Origin: Flavobacterium sp. LHD-80
GTDB lineage: Bacteria; Bacteroidota; Bacteroidia; Flavobacteriales; Flavobacteriaceae
Assembly (NCBI RefSeq): GCF_030929605.1
Contig: NZ_JAVFVS010000001.1
Location: 62,001 to 126,000 of the forward strand
DNA length: 64,000 bases
Direction of reading: 5' to 3'
Under the pieces are notes generated by a model that worked only from the letters and a program-made list of their open reading frames with translations, did no database searches and was not told the origin of the DNA. How positions within the stretch are numbered: the first letter of the stretch is position 1; each line of letters begins with the position of its first letter. Below, in pieces: positions 32,215 through 42,491 of the stretch. A program made the translations under genes and the position numbers.

Positions 32215-35200
32215 TTAATCAGCTATTAATTCTTCTATTTTTTTCTCTTCTGCAATTCTTTGTAATGCTTTTTTGTAATCCGTAGGCATTACTTTTACGA
32301 AGTGCTGTTGTTGGTTTTCCCAGTCTGCTAAAATTCTTTTTGCTAATGGACTGCTTGTGTACAATGAATGATTTTTGATCAGTTTTCTTAGTTTCGTAAC
32401 GTCCTCTTCTTCCAATGGATCGAATGCAACCATTTCCATGTTACAAACAGTCGAATCGAATTTCTTATTTGGATCGTAAACATAAGCTACACCACCGCTC
32501 ATACCAGCTGCGAAGTTTCTTCCTGTTTTTCCTAAAACTACTACTGTACCACCGGTCATGTACTCGCAACCGTGATCTCCAATTCCTTCAACAACTGCTG
32601 TTGCTCCAGAATTTCTAACACAGAAACGCTCTCCGGCCATTCCATTAATATAAGCCTCTCCGGTAATAGCTCCGTAAAGGGCAACGTTTCCAATAATGAT
32701 ATTGTCTTCAGGTTTGAAAGTTGCAGTAGGAGGTACTTTTACAATTAATTTTCCTCCAGAAAGCCCTTTCCCTAAATAATCATTACAGTTTCCGTGAATT
32801 TTAAATGACAATCCGTTTGTTGCAAAAGCACCAAAACTTTGTCCGGCAGAACCTTCAAAATCAACTAAAATAGTGTCATCAGGTAATCCTTGTGCGCCGT
32901 AGATTTTTGAGATTTCGTTACTCAAAATAGCACCTACAGAACGGTCTGTATTTTTAATTTTAAAGGTTACTCTTGTTTTCTCTTTTCTATAGATCGACGG
33001 AATCGCTTCTTTGATGATGTCAAAATCCAATACGTTTTCAAGTTGGTGATCTTGAGTAGTTGTATTATGATTTGGCTCTGTTTTCGCTTTTTCCGGTTTG
33101 TATAGAATTGATGACAAGTCTAAACCATTTGCTTTATAATGTTTGATGGCTTTGTTCACATTTAATTTTTGTGATTGACCTACCATTTCTTTTAAAGTTC
33201 TGAAACCTAACTGCGCCATGATTTCTCTTAACTCTTCAGCAATGAAATACATGAAGTTGATTACGTGCTCTGGAGTTCCTTTGAAATTTTTTCTCAATTC
33301 AGGATCCTGAGTTGCAATACCAACCGGACAAGTATTTAAGTGACATGCTCTCATCATGATACATCCAGAAGCTACAAGCGGAGCCGTTGCGAAACCGAAT
33401 TCTTCAGCTCCTAATAAAGCTGCGATAGCAACGTCACGACCTGTTTTCAACTGTCCGTCACATTCTAAAACGACACGGCTTCTTAAATCGTTTAAGATCA
33501 GAGTTTGTTGTGCCTCAGCTAAACCAAGTTCCCATGGAATACCTGTGTGCTGTAAAGATGTTAAAGGTGCAGCTCCCGTTCCTCCGTCGTAACCAGAAAT
33601 CAAGATAACGTCAGCTTTTGCTTTGGCAACACCGGCAGCGATGGTTCCAACTCCAACTTCAGAAACTAATTTTACGTTAATACGAGCTTCACGGTTTGCA
33701 TTTTTTAAATCGTAAATCAACTGAGATAAATCCTCAATTGAGTAGATATCGTGGTGAGGAGGAGGCGAAATTAAACCTACATAAGGCGTAGAGTTTCTAG
33801 TTTCAGCAATCCAAGGCACTACTTTTTCTCCAGGTAACTGCCCACCTTCACCAGGTTTCGCTCCCTGAGCCATTTTAATTTGAATCTCTTTAGCGTTTGT
33901 CAAATAGTTGATCGAAACACCAAAACGTCCCGAAGCAACTTGTTTGATAGCACTGTTTCTAGAATCTCCGTTAATTTCTTTCTGGAAACGTTTTGGATCT
34001 TCTCCACCTTCTCCAGAGTTACTTTTTCCTCCAATTCTGTTCATCGCAATCGCTAAATTCTCGTGTGCTTCTCTAGAAATAGATCCGTAAGACATTGCAC
34101 CCGTTTTGAATTTCTTCACAATTTCTGTCCAAGGTTCTACTTCATCAATAGAAATTGGATCCAAATTGTTGAATTCAAATAAACCTCTAATAGTCATTAA
34201 GTTTGAGCTTTGCTCGTTAACGGCATTTGAGTATTCTTTATAACTTTCAGGGCTGTTTAAACGAACCGCTTGTTGTAATTTAGAAATAGTCGTTGGGTTG
34301 AACATGTGTTTTTCACCACCACGTCTCCATCTGTAAATACCTCCAATTTCAAGAGAAAGCAAGTTTGCAATTTTTGAATTTGGGAACGCTTTTTGGAAAC
34401 GTTTTTTAACTTCTTTCTCTACTTCCATTAAACCAATTCCTTCAATTCTTGATGGCGTGTAAGGGAAGTATTTAGATGTAAATGTTTTGTTTAAACCTAA
34501 AATCTCGAAAATTTGAGCAGCTCTGTATGAATGTAAAGTAGAGATACCAATTTTGTTCATGATTTTCACGATTCCTTTTGCAATCGCTTTGTTGTAGTTT
34601 ACAACTGCATAATCTGCTTTTACTTTTGTAATGAAACCTTTTTCAACTTGATCGTGAATAATTTCGTTTACCATGTAAGGATTGATTGCACTTGCACCGT
34701 ATCCAAACAATAAAGCAAAATGATGAGGTTCTCTAGGTTCAGCAGATTCGATGATGATTCCGAATTTAGAACGAACTTGTAAAATGTTCAAAGAGTGGTG
34801 AATATAAGAACAAGCCAATAACATTGGAATTGGAGCTAATTCTTCGCTTACACCTCTATCCGATAAGATAATGATGTTGCATCCTTCTTCAACCGCTTTG
34901 AAAGTAGCCTGAACACATTTTTCAAGCGCTCTTTCTAAACCGTTAACTCCTTTTTCTATTTTATATAAAGTAGAAATAGTAGCCGATTTGAAATCTGCGT
35001 GATCGATATTTCTGATTTTATCCAAATCCTCGTTAGAGATAACCGGATTTTGGATTTTTAATTTTTTACATTGTTTCGATTCAATTTCGAAAATATTGAA
35101 ATCTCCACCAATCGCTAAACTGATATCAGTAATAATTTCTTCACGAATACCATCCAACGGTGGGTTTGTAACCTGAGCAAATAATTGTTTGAAGTAATTG

Positions 35201-36732
35201 TACAACAACTGAGGCTGATCTGAAAGAACTGCCAAAGGCGTATCATTACCCATAGAACTGATTGCTTCAGCTCCGTCGCTTCCCATTGGGTTGATGATCG
35301 TTTTTAAATCTTCAATAGTATAACCAAACAAACGTTGTCTTGTCAAGAAATCTAATTTTTCAACAGGAGTAGGGTTGTTTGTGTAAGGAACTTTTGCAAG
35401 TGGCAATAAGTTTTCGTCAACCCATTGCTGGTACGGACGTTTTGTAACTATCGCTTTTTTAACTTCTTCGTCTTCGATGATACGACCTTCATTCATATCA
35501 ACCAAGAACATTTTTCCTGGCTCTAAACGACCGTGCTGAATTACATCTTCTGGATCGATGTCTAATACACCAATTTCAGATGACATAATTACGAATCCAC
35601 TATGTGTTAATGTATAACGAGAAGGACGCAATCCGTTTCTGTCTAATAATGCACCAATTACGTTACCATCTGTAAACGGAATAGAAGCAGGACCATCCCA
35701 AGGCTCCATAATACAAGCGTTGAACTCGTAGAAAGCTCTTTTTTCGGCAGACATGGTTTGGTGTTTTTCCCAAGCTTCAGGAACAACCATCATCATTGCT
35801 TCTGGCAATGAACGACCTGTCATTAATAAAAGCTCAATCACCATATCCATAGAAGCAGAATCTGATTTTCCTTCTAAGATAATTGGGAATAATTTTTTGA
35901 TATCATCGCCAAAAACTTTGCTTTGCATAAGCTCTTCACGAGCACGCATACGGCTTACGTTTCCACGAAGTGTGTTGATCTCACCATTATGACACATGTA
36001 TCTAAACGGTTGAGCTAAGTCCCAAGATGGGAATGTATTTGTAGAGAAACGCTGGTGTACAAGCGCAAGGCGTGTCACTAAGTCTGGATCTTTCAAATCT
36101 ATATAATAACGGCTGATGTCTTCCGGCATCAATAGACCTTTATATATTATAGTAGTTGTCGATAAACTAGTAAAATAAAACATATGGCTTTCTGAGGTTT
36201 TAGATCCTCTTACGGCATGTTCGGCAATTTTTCTAGCTGCAAAAAGTTTTGCATTAAATTCTTGTTCAGTTAAATCCTGTCCGTTTTTAGAAACGAAAAC
36301 TTGTTTAATTGTTGGTTCTTTTTCTGCGGCGATTTCACCTAAATTTTCAACGTCAACAGGCACATCTCTCCAACCTAAAACCTTTAAGTTTTGATCTTTG
36401 ATAGTTGCTTCAAATGCATTAATACAAAAAGAAACTTGGTTTTTGCTTTTTGGTAAAAAAACCATTCCTACTGCATACTCACGCGATTCTGGGATTTCAA
36501 AGTCACAAACTTTCTTAAAAAAATCATGAGGGATGTCGAATAAAATTCCAGCCCCGTCTCCAGTTCTTCCATCAGAACTAACGGCACCACGATGTTCCAA
36601 TTTAATTAAGATGTCTAATGCTTTGTGAATAATATCATTTGACTTAATACCATTCAAATTACAAATAAATCCTGCACCACAATTGTCGTGTTCAAATTCA
36701 GGCAGATAAAGCCCTTGTTCTTTAACTTTCAT
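32215..36732 (-). CDS. gltB: Glutamate synthase large subunit
   Basis: 1505 aa from ATG 36732. Short propeptide, then Cys18 in HDNCGAGF, the nucleophile of the class II glutaminase domain after cleavage. Central domain, then the FMN synthase part with [41 protein letters not shown] and a 3Fe-4S Cys set ([15 protein letters not shown]). The C-terminal beta-helix has the glycine repeats ([21 protein letters not shown]). An upstream ATG at 36804 is in frame, but a -7 box at 36750-36757 lies inside that extension. It pairs with gltD. Confidence 0.95.
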   Translation of the reverse strand: MKVKEQGLYLPEFEHDNCGAGFICNLNGIKSNDIIHKALDILIKLEHRGAVSSDGRTGDGAGILFDIPHDFFKKVCDFEIPESREYAVGMVFLPKSKNQVSFCINAFEATIKDQNLKVLGWRDVPVDVENLGEIAAEKEPTIKQVFVSKNGQDLTEQEFNAKLFAARKIAEHAVRGSKTSESHMFYFTSLSTTTIIYKGLLMPEDISRYYIDLKDPDLVTRLALVHQRFSTNTFPSWDLAQPFRYMCHNGEINTLRGNVSRMRAREELMQSKVFGDDIKKLFPIILEGKSDSASMDMVIELLLMTGRSLPEAMMMVVPEAWEKHQTMSAEKRAFYEFNACIMEPWDGPASIPFTDGNVIGALLDRNGLRPSRYTLTHSGFVIMSSEIGVLDIDPEDVIQHGRLEPGKMFLVDMNEGRIIEDEEVKKAIVTKRPYQQWVDENLLPLAKVPYTNNPTPVEKLDFLTRQRLFGYTIEDLKTIINPMGSDGAEAISSMGNDTPLAVLSDQPQLLYNYFKQLFAQVTNPPLDGIREEIITDISLAIGGDFNIFEIESKQCKKLKIQNPVISNEDLDKIRNIDHADFKSATISTLYKIEKGVNGLERALEKCVQATFKAVEEGCNIIILSDRGVSEELAPIPMLLACSYIHHSLNILQVRSKFGIIIESAEPREPHHFALLFGYGASAINPYMVNEIIHDQVEKGFITKVKADYAVVNYNKAIAKGIVKIMNKIGISTLHSYRAAQIFEILGLNKTFTSKYFPYTPSRIEGIGLMEVEKEVKKRFQKAFPNSKIANLLSLEIGGIYRWRRGGEKHMFNPTTISKLQQAVRLNSPESYKEYSNAVNEQSSNLMTIRGLFEFNNLDPISIDEVEPWTEIVKKFKTGAMSYGSISREAHENLAIAMNRIGGKSNSGEGGEDPKRFQKEINGDSRNSAIKQVASGRFGVSINYLTNAKEIQIKMAQGAKPGEGGQLPGEKVVPWIAETRNSTPYVGLISPPPHHDIYSIEDLSQLIYDLKNANREARINVKLVSEVGVGTIAAGVAKAKADVILISGYDGGTGAAPLTSLQHTGIPWELGLAEAQQTLILNDLRSRVVLECDGQLKTGRDVAIAALLGAEEFGFATAPLVASGCIMMRACHLNTCPVGIATQDPELRKNFKGTPEHVINFMYFIAEELREIMAQLGFRTLKEMVGQSQKLNVNKAIKHYKANGLDLSSILYKPEKAKTEPNHNTTTQDHQLENVLDFDIIKEAIPSIYRKEKTRVTFKIKNTDRSVGAILSNEISKIYGAQGLPDDTILVDFEGSAGQSFGAFATNGLSFKIHGNCNDYLGKGLSGGKLIVKVPPTATFKPEDNIIIGNVALYGAITGEAYINGMAGERFCVRNSGATAVVEGIGDHGCEYMTGGTVVVLGKTGRNFAAGMSGGVAYVYDPNKKFDSTVCNMEMVAFDPLEEEDVTKLRKLIKNHSLYTSSPLAKRILADWENQQQHFVKVMPTDYKKALQRIAEEKKIEELIAD

Positions 36733-36749
36733 TCTTGATATTTTTTCTA

Positions 36750-36757
36750 CAAAAATA
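36750..36757 (-). promoter_or_regulatory. -7 box of gltB
   Basis: TATTTTTG on the - strand matches TAnnTTTG and lies 17 bases before ATG 36732. It supports this ATG over the one at 36804. No -33 TTG at the right spacing. Confidence 0.5.
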
Positions 36758-36804
36758 GAGATTTCGTTAAACATAATGTATTGAAATTGTTCTTTTGCTT
36801 TCAT

Positions 36805-37092
36805 TTTTGTCGTAATATTAGAAAAACGGTTCTTAAATGATAATAATATTATTTAAAGCATTGCGAAATGATAAAATCATAATAACATTTAAATAATATT
36901 AGGAAAAATCGTCGTGAAGCCTAGAATTCAATAGGTTTTTTTGTTAAATCTCAAACGATATAGTGGTTTTGCGTTAACTTTTTCGATGCAATTCGTTAAC
37001 GATTAATTTGCTTTGAAAAAGAATCTGTAATTAATCACAAATTGACTCGTTTTTTAATTGGAAAAAGATTTTACTATTAAGTTGAATTTTGC
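36805..37092. other. Divergent gap between gltB and sucC
   Basis: No gene is seen. AATAATATTATT (36841-36852) is a palindrome, and runs of AT-rich short repeats (AAATGATAA, TTTAAATAATATT) follow. Signals for both flanking genes must lie here, but only the -7 boxes can be named. Confidence 0.5.
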
Positions 37093-37130
37093 TACTTTTG
37101 TCGCACTTTTATTCTGAAATAAATTCAGAA
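37093..37130 (+). promoter_or_regulatory. sucC promoter -7 box and leader hairpin
   Basis: TACTTTTG at 37093-37100 fits TAnnTTTG. Downstream, TTCTGAA / TTCAGAA (37112-37130) forms a small stem in the 5' leader ahead of ATG 37149. No -33 TTG at normal spacing. Confidence 0.55.
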
Positions 37131-37148
37131 CCAGACAAATTCTATATT

Positions 37149-38342
37149 ATGAACATACACGAATATCAAGGAAAAGAAATTTTAGCAAGTTACGGAGTAC
37201 GCGTTCAACGCGGAATTGTGGCTAATAATGCGGTTGAAGCTGTAGCTGCTGCAAAACAATTAACTGCCGAAACTGGTACAGGATGGCACGTAATAAAAGC
37301 ACAAATTCACGCAGGTGGCCGTGGAAAAGGTGGTGGAGTTAAGTTAGCAAAAAACTTACAGCAAGTTGAAGAGTTAGCAGAACAAATCATCGGAATGCAG
37401 TTGATCACACCTCAGACTCCGCCTGAAGGTAAAAAAGTAAACAAAATTTTAGTTGCTGAAGATGTTTACTATCCTGGAGAAAGCGAAACTTCTGAGTTTT
37501 ATGTTTCTGTTTTATTGAATAGAGGTACAGGACGCAATATGATTATGTATTCTACAGAAGGTGGAATGGATATCGAAGAAGTTGCTGAGCATACTCCACA
37601 CTTAATCTTTACTGAAGAAGTTGATCCTAATGTTGGATTACAAGGTTTCCAAGCTAGAAGAATTGCTTTCAATTTAGGTCTTTCTGGAAATGCTTTCAAA
37701 GAAATGGTGAAATTCATCGATGCACTTTACAATGCTTACATTGGTTCTGATGCTTCAATGTTTGAAATCAACCCAGTTTTGAAAACTTCTGATAACAAAA
37801 TCTTAGCTGTTGATGCTAAAGTTAACATCGACGATAACGCTTTATACAGACAACCTAAATATGCTGAAATGAGAGATATCCGTGAGGAGAATCCAATCGA
37901 AGTTGAAGCTAAAGAAGTTGGTCTTAACTATGTTGACCTTGACGGTACTGTAGGATGTATGGTAAACGGAGCTGGTCTTGCAATGGCAACTATGGATTTA
38001 ATTAAATACGCTGGTTTTGAGCCTGCTAACTTCCTAGACGTTGGTGGAACTGCTGATGCTAAACGTGTTGAAACAGCTTTCAGAATTATCTTGAAAGATC
38101 CAAACGTAAAAGCTATTTTGATTAACATCTTCGGAGGTATCGTTCGTTGTGACCGTGTTGCTCAAGGTGTTGTTGATGCTTACAAAAACATGGGAGACGC
38201 TATCAATGTGCCAATTATCGTTCGTTTGCAAGGAACAAATGCTGAAATTGCAAAAGAATTAATTGACAACTCTGGTATGCCAATCTTATCTGCAGTTCAA
38301 TTCCAAGAAGCTGCTGACCAAGTAAAAGCTGCGCTTTCTTAA
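37149..38342 (+). CDS. sucC: Succinate-CoA ligase subunit beta
   Basis: 397 aa from ATG 37149. [17 protein letters not shown] is the universal SucC start; the ATP-grasp domain follows with [14 protein letters not shown], and the C-terminal CoA-ligase domain has [22 protein letters not shown] and [17 protein letters not shown]. It makes ATP or GTP from succinyl-CoA in the TCA cycle with SucD, which is not next to it, a separation often seen in Bacteroidota. An upstream in-frame ATG at 37089 overlaps the -7 box and is rejected. A strong terminator follows. Confidence 0.96.
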   Translation: MNIHEYQGKEILASYGVRVQRGIVANNAVEAVAAAKQLTAETGTGWHVIKAQIHAGGRGKGGGVKLAKNLQQVEELAEQIIGMQLITPQTPPEGKKVNKILVAEDVYYPGESETSEFYVSVLLNRGTGRNMIMYSTEGGMDIEEVAEHTPHLIFTEEVDPNVGLQGFQARRIAFNLGLSGNAFKEMVKFIDALYNAYIGSDASMFEINPVLKTSDNKILAVDAKVNIDDNALYRQPKYAEMRDIREENPIEVEAKEVGLNYVDLDGTVGCMVNGAGLAMATMDLIKYAGFEPANFLDVGGTADAKRVETAFRIILKDPNVKAILINIFGGIVRCDRVAQGVVDAYKNMGDAINVPIIVRLQGTNAEIAKELIDNSGMPILSAVQFQEAADQVKAALS

Positions 38343-38367
38343 TTAAATAAGAAATCAATTTATATAG

Positions 38368-38402
38368 AAAATCCCTTCATGTTTGAAGGGATTTTTTTTT
38401 TT
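38368..38402 (+). terminator. Terminator of sucC
   Basis: Stem AAAATCCCTTCA / TGAAGGGATTTT, followed by a run of ten or more T, 25 bases after the sucC stop. Confidence 0.92.
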
Positions 38403-38414
38403 GGTGTGGAATTA

Positions 38415-38540
38415 ATTTAACCGCAAAGGGCGCAAAGAATTTTTATTTACAAGACTTTATATAAACGCAAAGTTCGCAAAGCTTTATAAATAAAAACTTT
38501 GCGAACCTTGCGTAATTCCTAGCGCACTTTGCGGTTAAAA
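38415..38540. repeat. Inverted repeat 'ACCGCAAAGGGCGCAAAG'
   Basis: Left part TTAACCGCAAAGGGCGCAAA, then AACGCAAAGTTCGCAAAG, are mirrored by CTTTGCGAACCTTGCGT and GCGCACTTTGCGGTTAA on the right. Most of the sequence between sucC and the DUF1456 gene is one long imperfect palindrome. It looks like a dispersed flavobacterial element. Confidence 0.78.
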
Positions 38541-39005
38541 TTATTTTTTATTTTTCCCGTTTTTGAAAACTACTTTCTCAACAACAACTGGTTTTCCATT
38601 TCCTTTTGGGAATGCTTTCTTTTTAGGTTTTCCAGCTGATGAACCTGATTTTGATGCACTTTGATCACCTCTATATTTTTCTGAATCTTTTGGAGCAGCT
38701 TTAAATTCTGGCCTTTCTTTAGAAGTTTCTTTCTTCGGAATTTCAGCTTTATGTTTTGCTAAAACATCATTCGGGTTTTTCGGGTTTTCTTTTGTTCCTC
38801 TTAAATGAATCACTAATCCGTTCAGGAAGTTACGTAAAACCTGATCGCCGCATTCCATATAGTTAGGATGATCTTCGGCTCTAAAAAAAGCACCTAATTC
38901 TGATTTTGAAATTCTGAAATCTACTAATTCTAAAATTTCAACTATTTGATCGTCACGGAGCATCAAGGCCACGCGAAGTTTTTTAAGTATATCGTTATTT
39001 GTCAT
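38541..39005 (-). CDS. DUF1456 family protein (YehS-like)
   Basis: 154 aa. DUF1456 has two copies of a helical motif: MTNNDILKKLRVALMLRDDQIVEILELVDFRISKSELGAFFR and YMECGDQVLRNFLNGLVIHLRGTKEN. The C-terminal third is low in complexity and rich in Lys, Pro and Ser, ending VVVEKVVFKNGKNKK; such basic tails may bind nucleic acid. Function unknown, likely cytoplasmic. A -7 box TACCTTTG (39019-39026 on -) lies 14 bases before the ATG. Confidence 0.85.
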   Translation of the reverse strand: MTNNDILKKLRVALMLRDDQIVEILELVDFRISKSELGAFFRAEDHPNYMECGDQVLRNFLNGLVIHLRGTKENPKNPNDVLAKHKAEIPKKETSKERPEFKAAPKDSEKYRGDQSASKSGSSAGKPKKKAFPKGNGKPVVVEKVVFKNGKNKK

Positions 39006-39018
39006 CGTTTATTTTTTA

Positions 39019-39026
39019 CAAAGGTA
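39019..39026 (-). promoter_or_regulatory. -7 box of the DUF1456 gene
   Basis: TACCTTTG on the - strand matches TAnnTTTG, 13 bases before ATG 39005. A TTG at 15 bases is slightly too close for the usual -33. Confidence 0.5.
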
Positions 39027-39182
39027 CGGTACAATCTGTTACAATTGTTGTTCACGCTAAATTTTAATTGTGATGATTTTTGTTTCTTATAATTAAAATT
39101 AAGAGTGTTTTAAGCTATGTAAGTAATTGATTATTTGATAGTTGAGTTGTTGTTTTTGCTGATTCATGCATTTTATTGCGGT

Positions 39183-39236
39183 AAAATGCGTTTTTTAAGA
39201 AAATTTTTCATGTTTTTTCTTATAAAAACGCATTTA
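39183..39236. repeat. Inverted repeat upstream of the susC-like gene
   Basis: AAAATGCGTTTTTTAAGAAA pairs with TTTCTTATAAAAACGCATTT with one gap or mismatch; arms about 20 bases, loop about 12. It lies about 70 bases before the SusC start, in a 298-base gap with no gene and no clear -7 box. It may be an operator, an RNA hairpin in the leader, or the end of another dispersed element. Confidence 0.65.
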
Positions 39237-39303
39237 AATGATATAAAATGTTAAATTGCAATTCTAACGAACCAATTTATTAACCATTTATTAACTAAAG
39301 TTT

Positions 39304-42300
39304 ATGAAACAAAAGAATTTTATCTTTTCATTCGTTTTGTTCTTATTTGCTTCGAGCATTTTGTTTGCGCAAAAAATAACGGTCAAAGGAACAGTAACTG
39401 ATGAGACAGGAATGCCTATGCCAGGAGTTAACATTCAAGAAGAGGGAGGCTCAAACGGAACTACGACTGGATTTGACGGAGATTATCAAATTAGTGCCAA
39501 TAATGGTTCTGTTTTAGTCTTTTCATATATCGGGTTTAAATCAACGAAAGCTACTGTAGCTGGTACAGCATTAAATATAAAGATGCTTTCTGATGCAAAA
39601 GAGCTTGACGGAGTTGTAGTAACCGCTTTAGGTCTTAAGAGAAGTGAAAAATCACTTGGTTATGCTACGCAAAAAGTAAGAGTTGCAGATGTTGTAACGG
39701 TGAGAGAAACAGATATTAATAATGCTTTGGCTGGAAAAATTGCAGGTGTTCAATTTCAAGGTTCTCCAAGCGGGGATTTTAGAACCTCTTTGCTTAGACT
39801 TCGTGGAGACACAGGTGTATTGTATGTAGTTGATAACATCAAAGTAAGCGCTATTGGTGATATTAACCCAGAAAGTATCGAAAGTATCAATACTTTGAAA
39901 GGTTTGTCTGCAACGGCACTTTACGGACCAGAAGGTAGAAACGGTGCAATTGTAATTACAACAAAAAGAGGGAAAAAAGGCGCTGCAACAGTAGAGTTTA
40001 ATGTAAGTTCTTCATTAGAAAATGCTTATGGATTGCCTGAATTTCAAAATGAGTACGGTGGAGGCTATTCTCAAACTTTTCCAAAATATACTTATAATTC
40101 AGCAACAGATCCAGCATCTTTCGCCGCTTTTAATGGTCAAGAAATTGTAGATTATACTGCTGACGAAAGTTGGGGGCCAAGAATGCAAGGTCAAATGGTA
40201 CGTGCTTGGAATAGCTGGGAAGAAGGTACTCCAGAATTTGGTAAATTAACTCCTTTTTCTCCAAACAAAAACAATGTCAAAGATTTTTACAATACTGGAG
40301 TTACGAGAAGATCTAGTTTGTCTGCTAGTAAAGGTGGTGAAGATTATTCTATAAACTTTGGTATCACTAGAACTGATAAAGAAGGTATTGTACCAAATAC
40401 AGCAAGAACACAGTATGATGTAAACCTGACTATGGAGGCTAGTTTGAGTAAGAAATTCAAAGTATTCTCAACTGTTTTATTTCAAGATAGACAAACTACA
40501 GGATATAATGATAAAAACTTAATCTTACCAGCGGTTGCGAGTTTAAGACAATGGTTTCAAAGACAACTAAACATGGACGATTTAAGAAATTATCGTATGA
40601 ATGGTAAAATTGTAACTTGGAACAGAACGAGCCCAACAAATGGAAAATCTATAGGTTGGAATTCTCCATTTTTTGATCAATACGAGCAACCAAATAACGA
40701 AGACCAAAAATCGTTCAATGGTAAAATTGGCGGTTCTTACCAAATTATTGATGATTTGGCAGCTACTGTAGAGCTTAGAAAAACATATATTGGAAACAAT
40801 TATTATGATATCTACAAAGCTTGGGGCGGTGCCGAAGTTCCTTCTTATGAGGAAAGTCTTCAAATCACTAATAAAGATGAAATTTCAGGTATTTTAAATT
40901 ATAAAAAGAAAATAAACAAATTTGATATAACAGGAAATTTAGGTTTCGAATATCAATTTTATGATAGAACATACATGAACAGTAGTACTGTTGGAGGTTT
41001 GGTTTCAGAAGGATTCTACAGCATCAGTACTTCTGTAGGAACGCCGCTTATTGATAATAAAAGATACAGAACAAAAAATCGTGCTTATTTTTTAACAGCT
41101 TCTGTAGGTTACGATGATTTCTTGTATGTTGATGGTTCTTATCGTAATGATTTTGCTTCTACTGCAGATGTAAACGATAATAAATTAGCAACTTACGGTA
41201 TTTCTGGAAGTTTCGTTTTCTCTAAATTTATTCCAGAAAATAACATTTTCACATTTGGTAAATTAAGAGCTGGTTATGCAATGGCGCCTCAGTTTCCTGG
41301 CGTTTATTTAACAAGCCCTATTTACGGAATCGGAACGGCTTATGGCACTTATCCAATTTCATCAACACAATCAACACCTAGTAACCCAAGGTTGAAAGGT
41401 GGAAATCGTGAAGAAAAAGAATATGGTGTAGATTTGAAATTCTTTAATAATAGACTTTCATTAGATGTTTCTTATTTTGACAGATTAGATAATGAATTAC
41501 CTTATAGAGTAGATTTGGATGCTTCAACAGGAATTGGTGGCGTTTTTCTAAACGGAGGAAAACAAACTTACAAGGGTTTTGAAATTGCATTGTCTGGAAC
41601 ACCAATTAAAACTGATAGTTTTGAATGGAATATTGGTGCAAACTATTCAACTCTTGACAGACAAGTAGTAGCTATTGCTCCAGGAATTACAAGAAATATT
41701 ATTCAGTCTGGAAACTCAAACATGGGTAACGTTCAGTTAGTTGAGCAAGTGGGTGAAAAATGGGGATCTATTTACGGAAGTAGAATTGCAAGAGATGAAA
41801 ACGGAAAACCAAAGTTAACTACTGCTGGAGCATATGTTAGAGAATTGGGTGTATTTTTAGGTAATGTTTTGCCAAACTATACTGGAGGTCTTACCACTTC
41901 GTTTAAATACAAAAACTTTGATTTAAGTTTAGGATTTGATTTCCAAGAAGGTGGTAAATACTATTCTGTTTCTAACTCATTGATTAATAGAACAGGAGTG
42001 GGTATTGAAACAGTTGGCGACAATGACTTAGGAAATCCAAAAAGAGATCCTATTGTAAACGCTACTACTGGCGCGAGTATTGCTACAGGTGCAATGCTGA
42101 ATTCTGCAGTAACTCCAACTTCAGGAGGACTTTTGGTAGAAGGTGTAGATGCTACAACTGGTGCTGATGTTGCTTATCGTGTGAGTACTAGAACATATTG
42201 GTCAAACATTAGAGCAATCACTGAGCCTTTCTTAGAAGATGCATCGTATGTAAAATTAAGAACGCTTAGATTTGGATATACTTTGGATAGAAGTACTTTG

Positions 42301-42489
42301 CAAAAAACACCTTTCCAGAAAATTAATATTGCTGTTTATGCAAATAATCTTTGGCTGATTTATGCAACAAATCGTGATATAGATCCATCTGAACTTCAAT
42401 CGTATAATACATCAACTACACCATTTATAGAAACGGCCCAATTGCCAAACTCTAGATCTATTGGTTTAAATGTTGTTTTAACTTTATAA
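39304..42489 (+). CDS. SusC/RagA-type TonB-linked outer membrane receptor
   Basis: 1061 aa. Signal peptide ends LFAQ (about 1-22). Carboxypeptidase-like domain (about 25-100) with VKGTVTDETGMPMPGVNIQE, the plug (about 105-225) with VVTALGLKRSEKSLGYA, ALAGKIAGVQF, LYVVDNIKV and SATALYGPEGRNGAIVITTK, then a 22-strand-type barrel ending LPNSRSIGLNVVLTL. It should import a large substrate across the outer membrane with the SusD-like lipoprotein encoded 2 bases later. No sugar-cleaving enzymes or sigma/anti-sigma pair lie beside it, so the substrate cannot be named. Confidence 0.95.
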   Translation: MKQKNFIFSFVLFLFASSILFAQKITVKGTVTDETGMPMPGVNIQEEGGSNGTTTGFDGDYQISANNGSVLVFSYIGFKSTKATVAGTALNIKMLSDAKELDGVVVTALGLKRSEKSLGYATQKVRVADVVTVRETDINNALAGKIAGVQFQGSPSGDFRTSLLRLRGDTGVLYVVDNIKVSAIGDINPESIESINTLKGLSATALYGPEGRNGAIVITTKRGKKGAATVEFNVSSSLENAYGLPEFQNEYGGGYSQTFPKYTYNSATDPASFAAFNGQEIVDYTADESWGPRMQGQMVRAWNSWEEGTPEFGKLTPFSPNKNNVKDFYNTGVTRRSSLSASKGGEDYSINFGITRTDKEGIVPNTARTQYDVNLTMEASLSKKFKVFSTVLFQDRQTTGYNDKNLILPAVASLRQWFQRQLNMDDLRNYRMNGKIVTWNRTSPTNGKSIGWNSPFFDQYEQPNNEDQKSFNGKIGGSYQIIDDLAATVELRKTYIGNNYYDIYKAWGGAEVPSYEESLQITNKDEISGILNYKKKINKFDITGNLGFEYQFYDRTYMNSSTVGGLVSEGFYSISTSVGTPLIDNKRYRTKNRAYFLTASVGYDDFLYVDGSYRNDFASTADVNDNKLATYGISGSFVFSKFIPENNIFTFGKLRAGYAMAPQFPGVYLTSPIYGIGTAYGTYPISSTQSTPSNPRLKGGNREEKEYGVDLKFFNNRLSLDVSYFDRLDNELPYRVDLDASTGIGGVFLNGGKQTYKGFEIALSGTPIKTDSFEWNIGANYSTLDRQVVAIAPGITRNIIQSGNSNMGNVQLVEQVGEKWGSIYGSRIARDENGKPKLTTAGAYVRELGVFLGNVLPNYTGGLTTSFKYKNFDLSLGFDFQEGGKYYSVSNSLINRTGVGIETVGDNDLGNPKRDPIVNATTGASIATGAMLNSAVTPTSGGLLVEGVDATTGADVAYRVSTRTYWSNIRAITEPFLEDASYVKLRTLRFGYTLDRSTLQKTPFQKINIAVYANNLWLIYATNRDIDPSELQSYNTSTTPFIETAQLPNSRSIGLNVVLTL

Positions 42490-42491
42490 TT

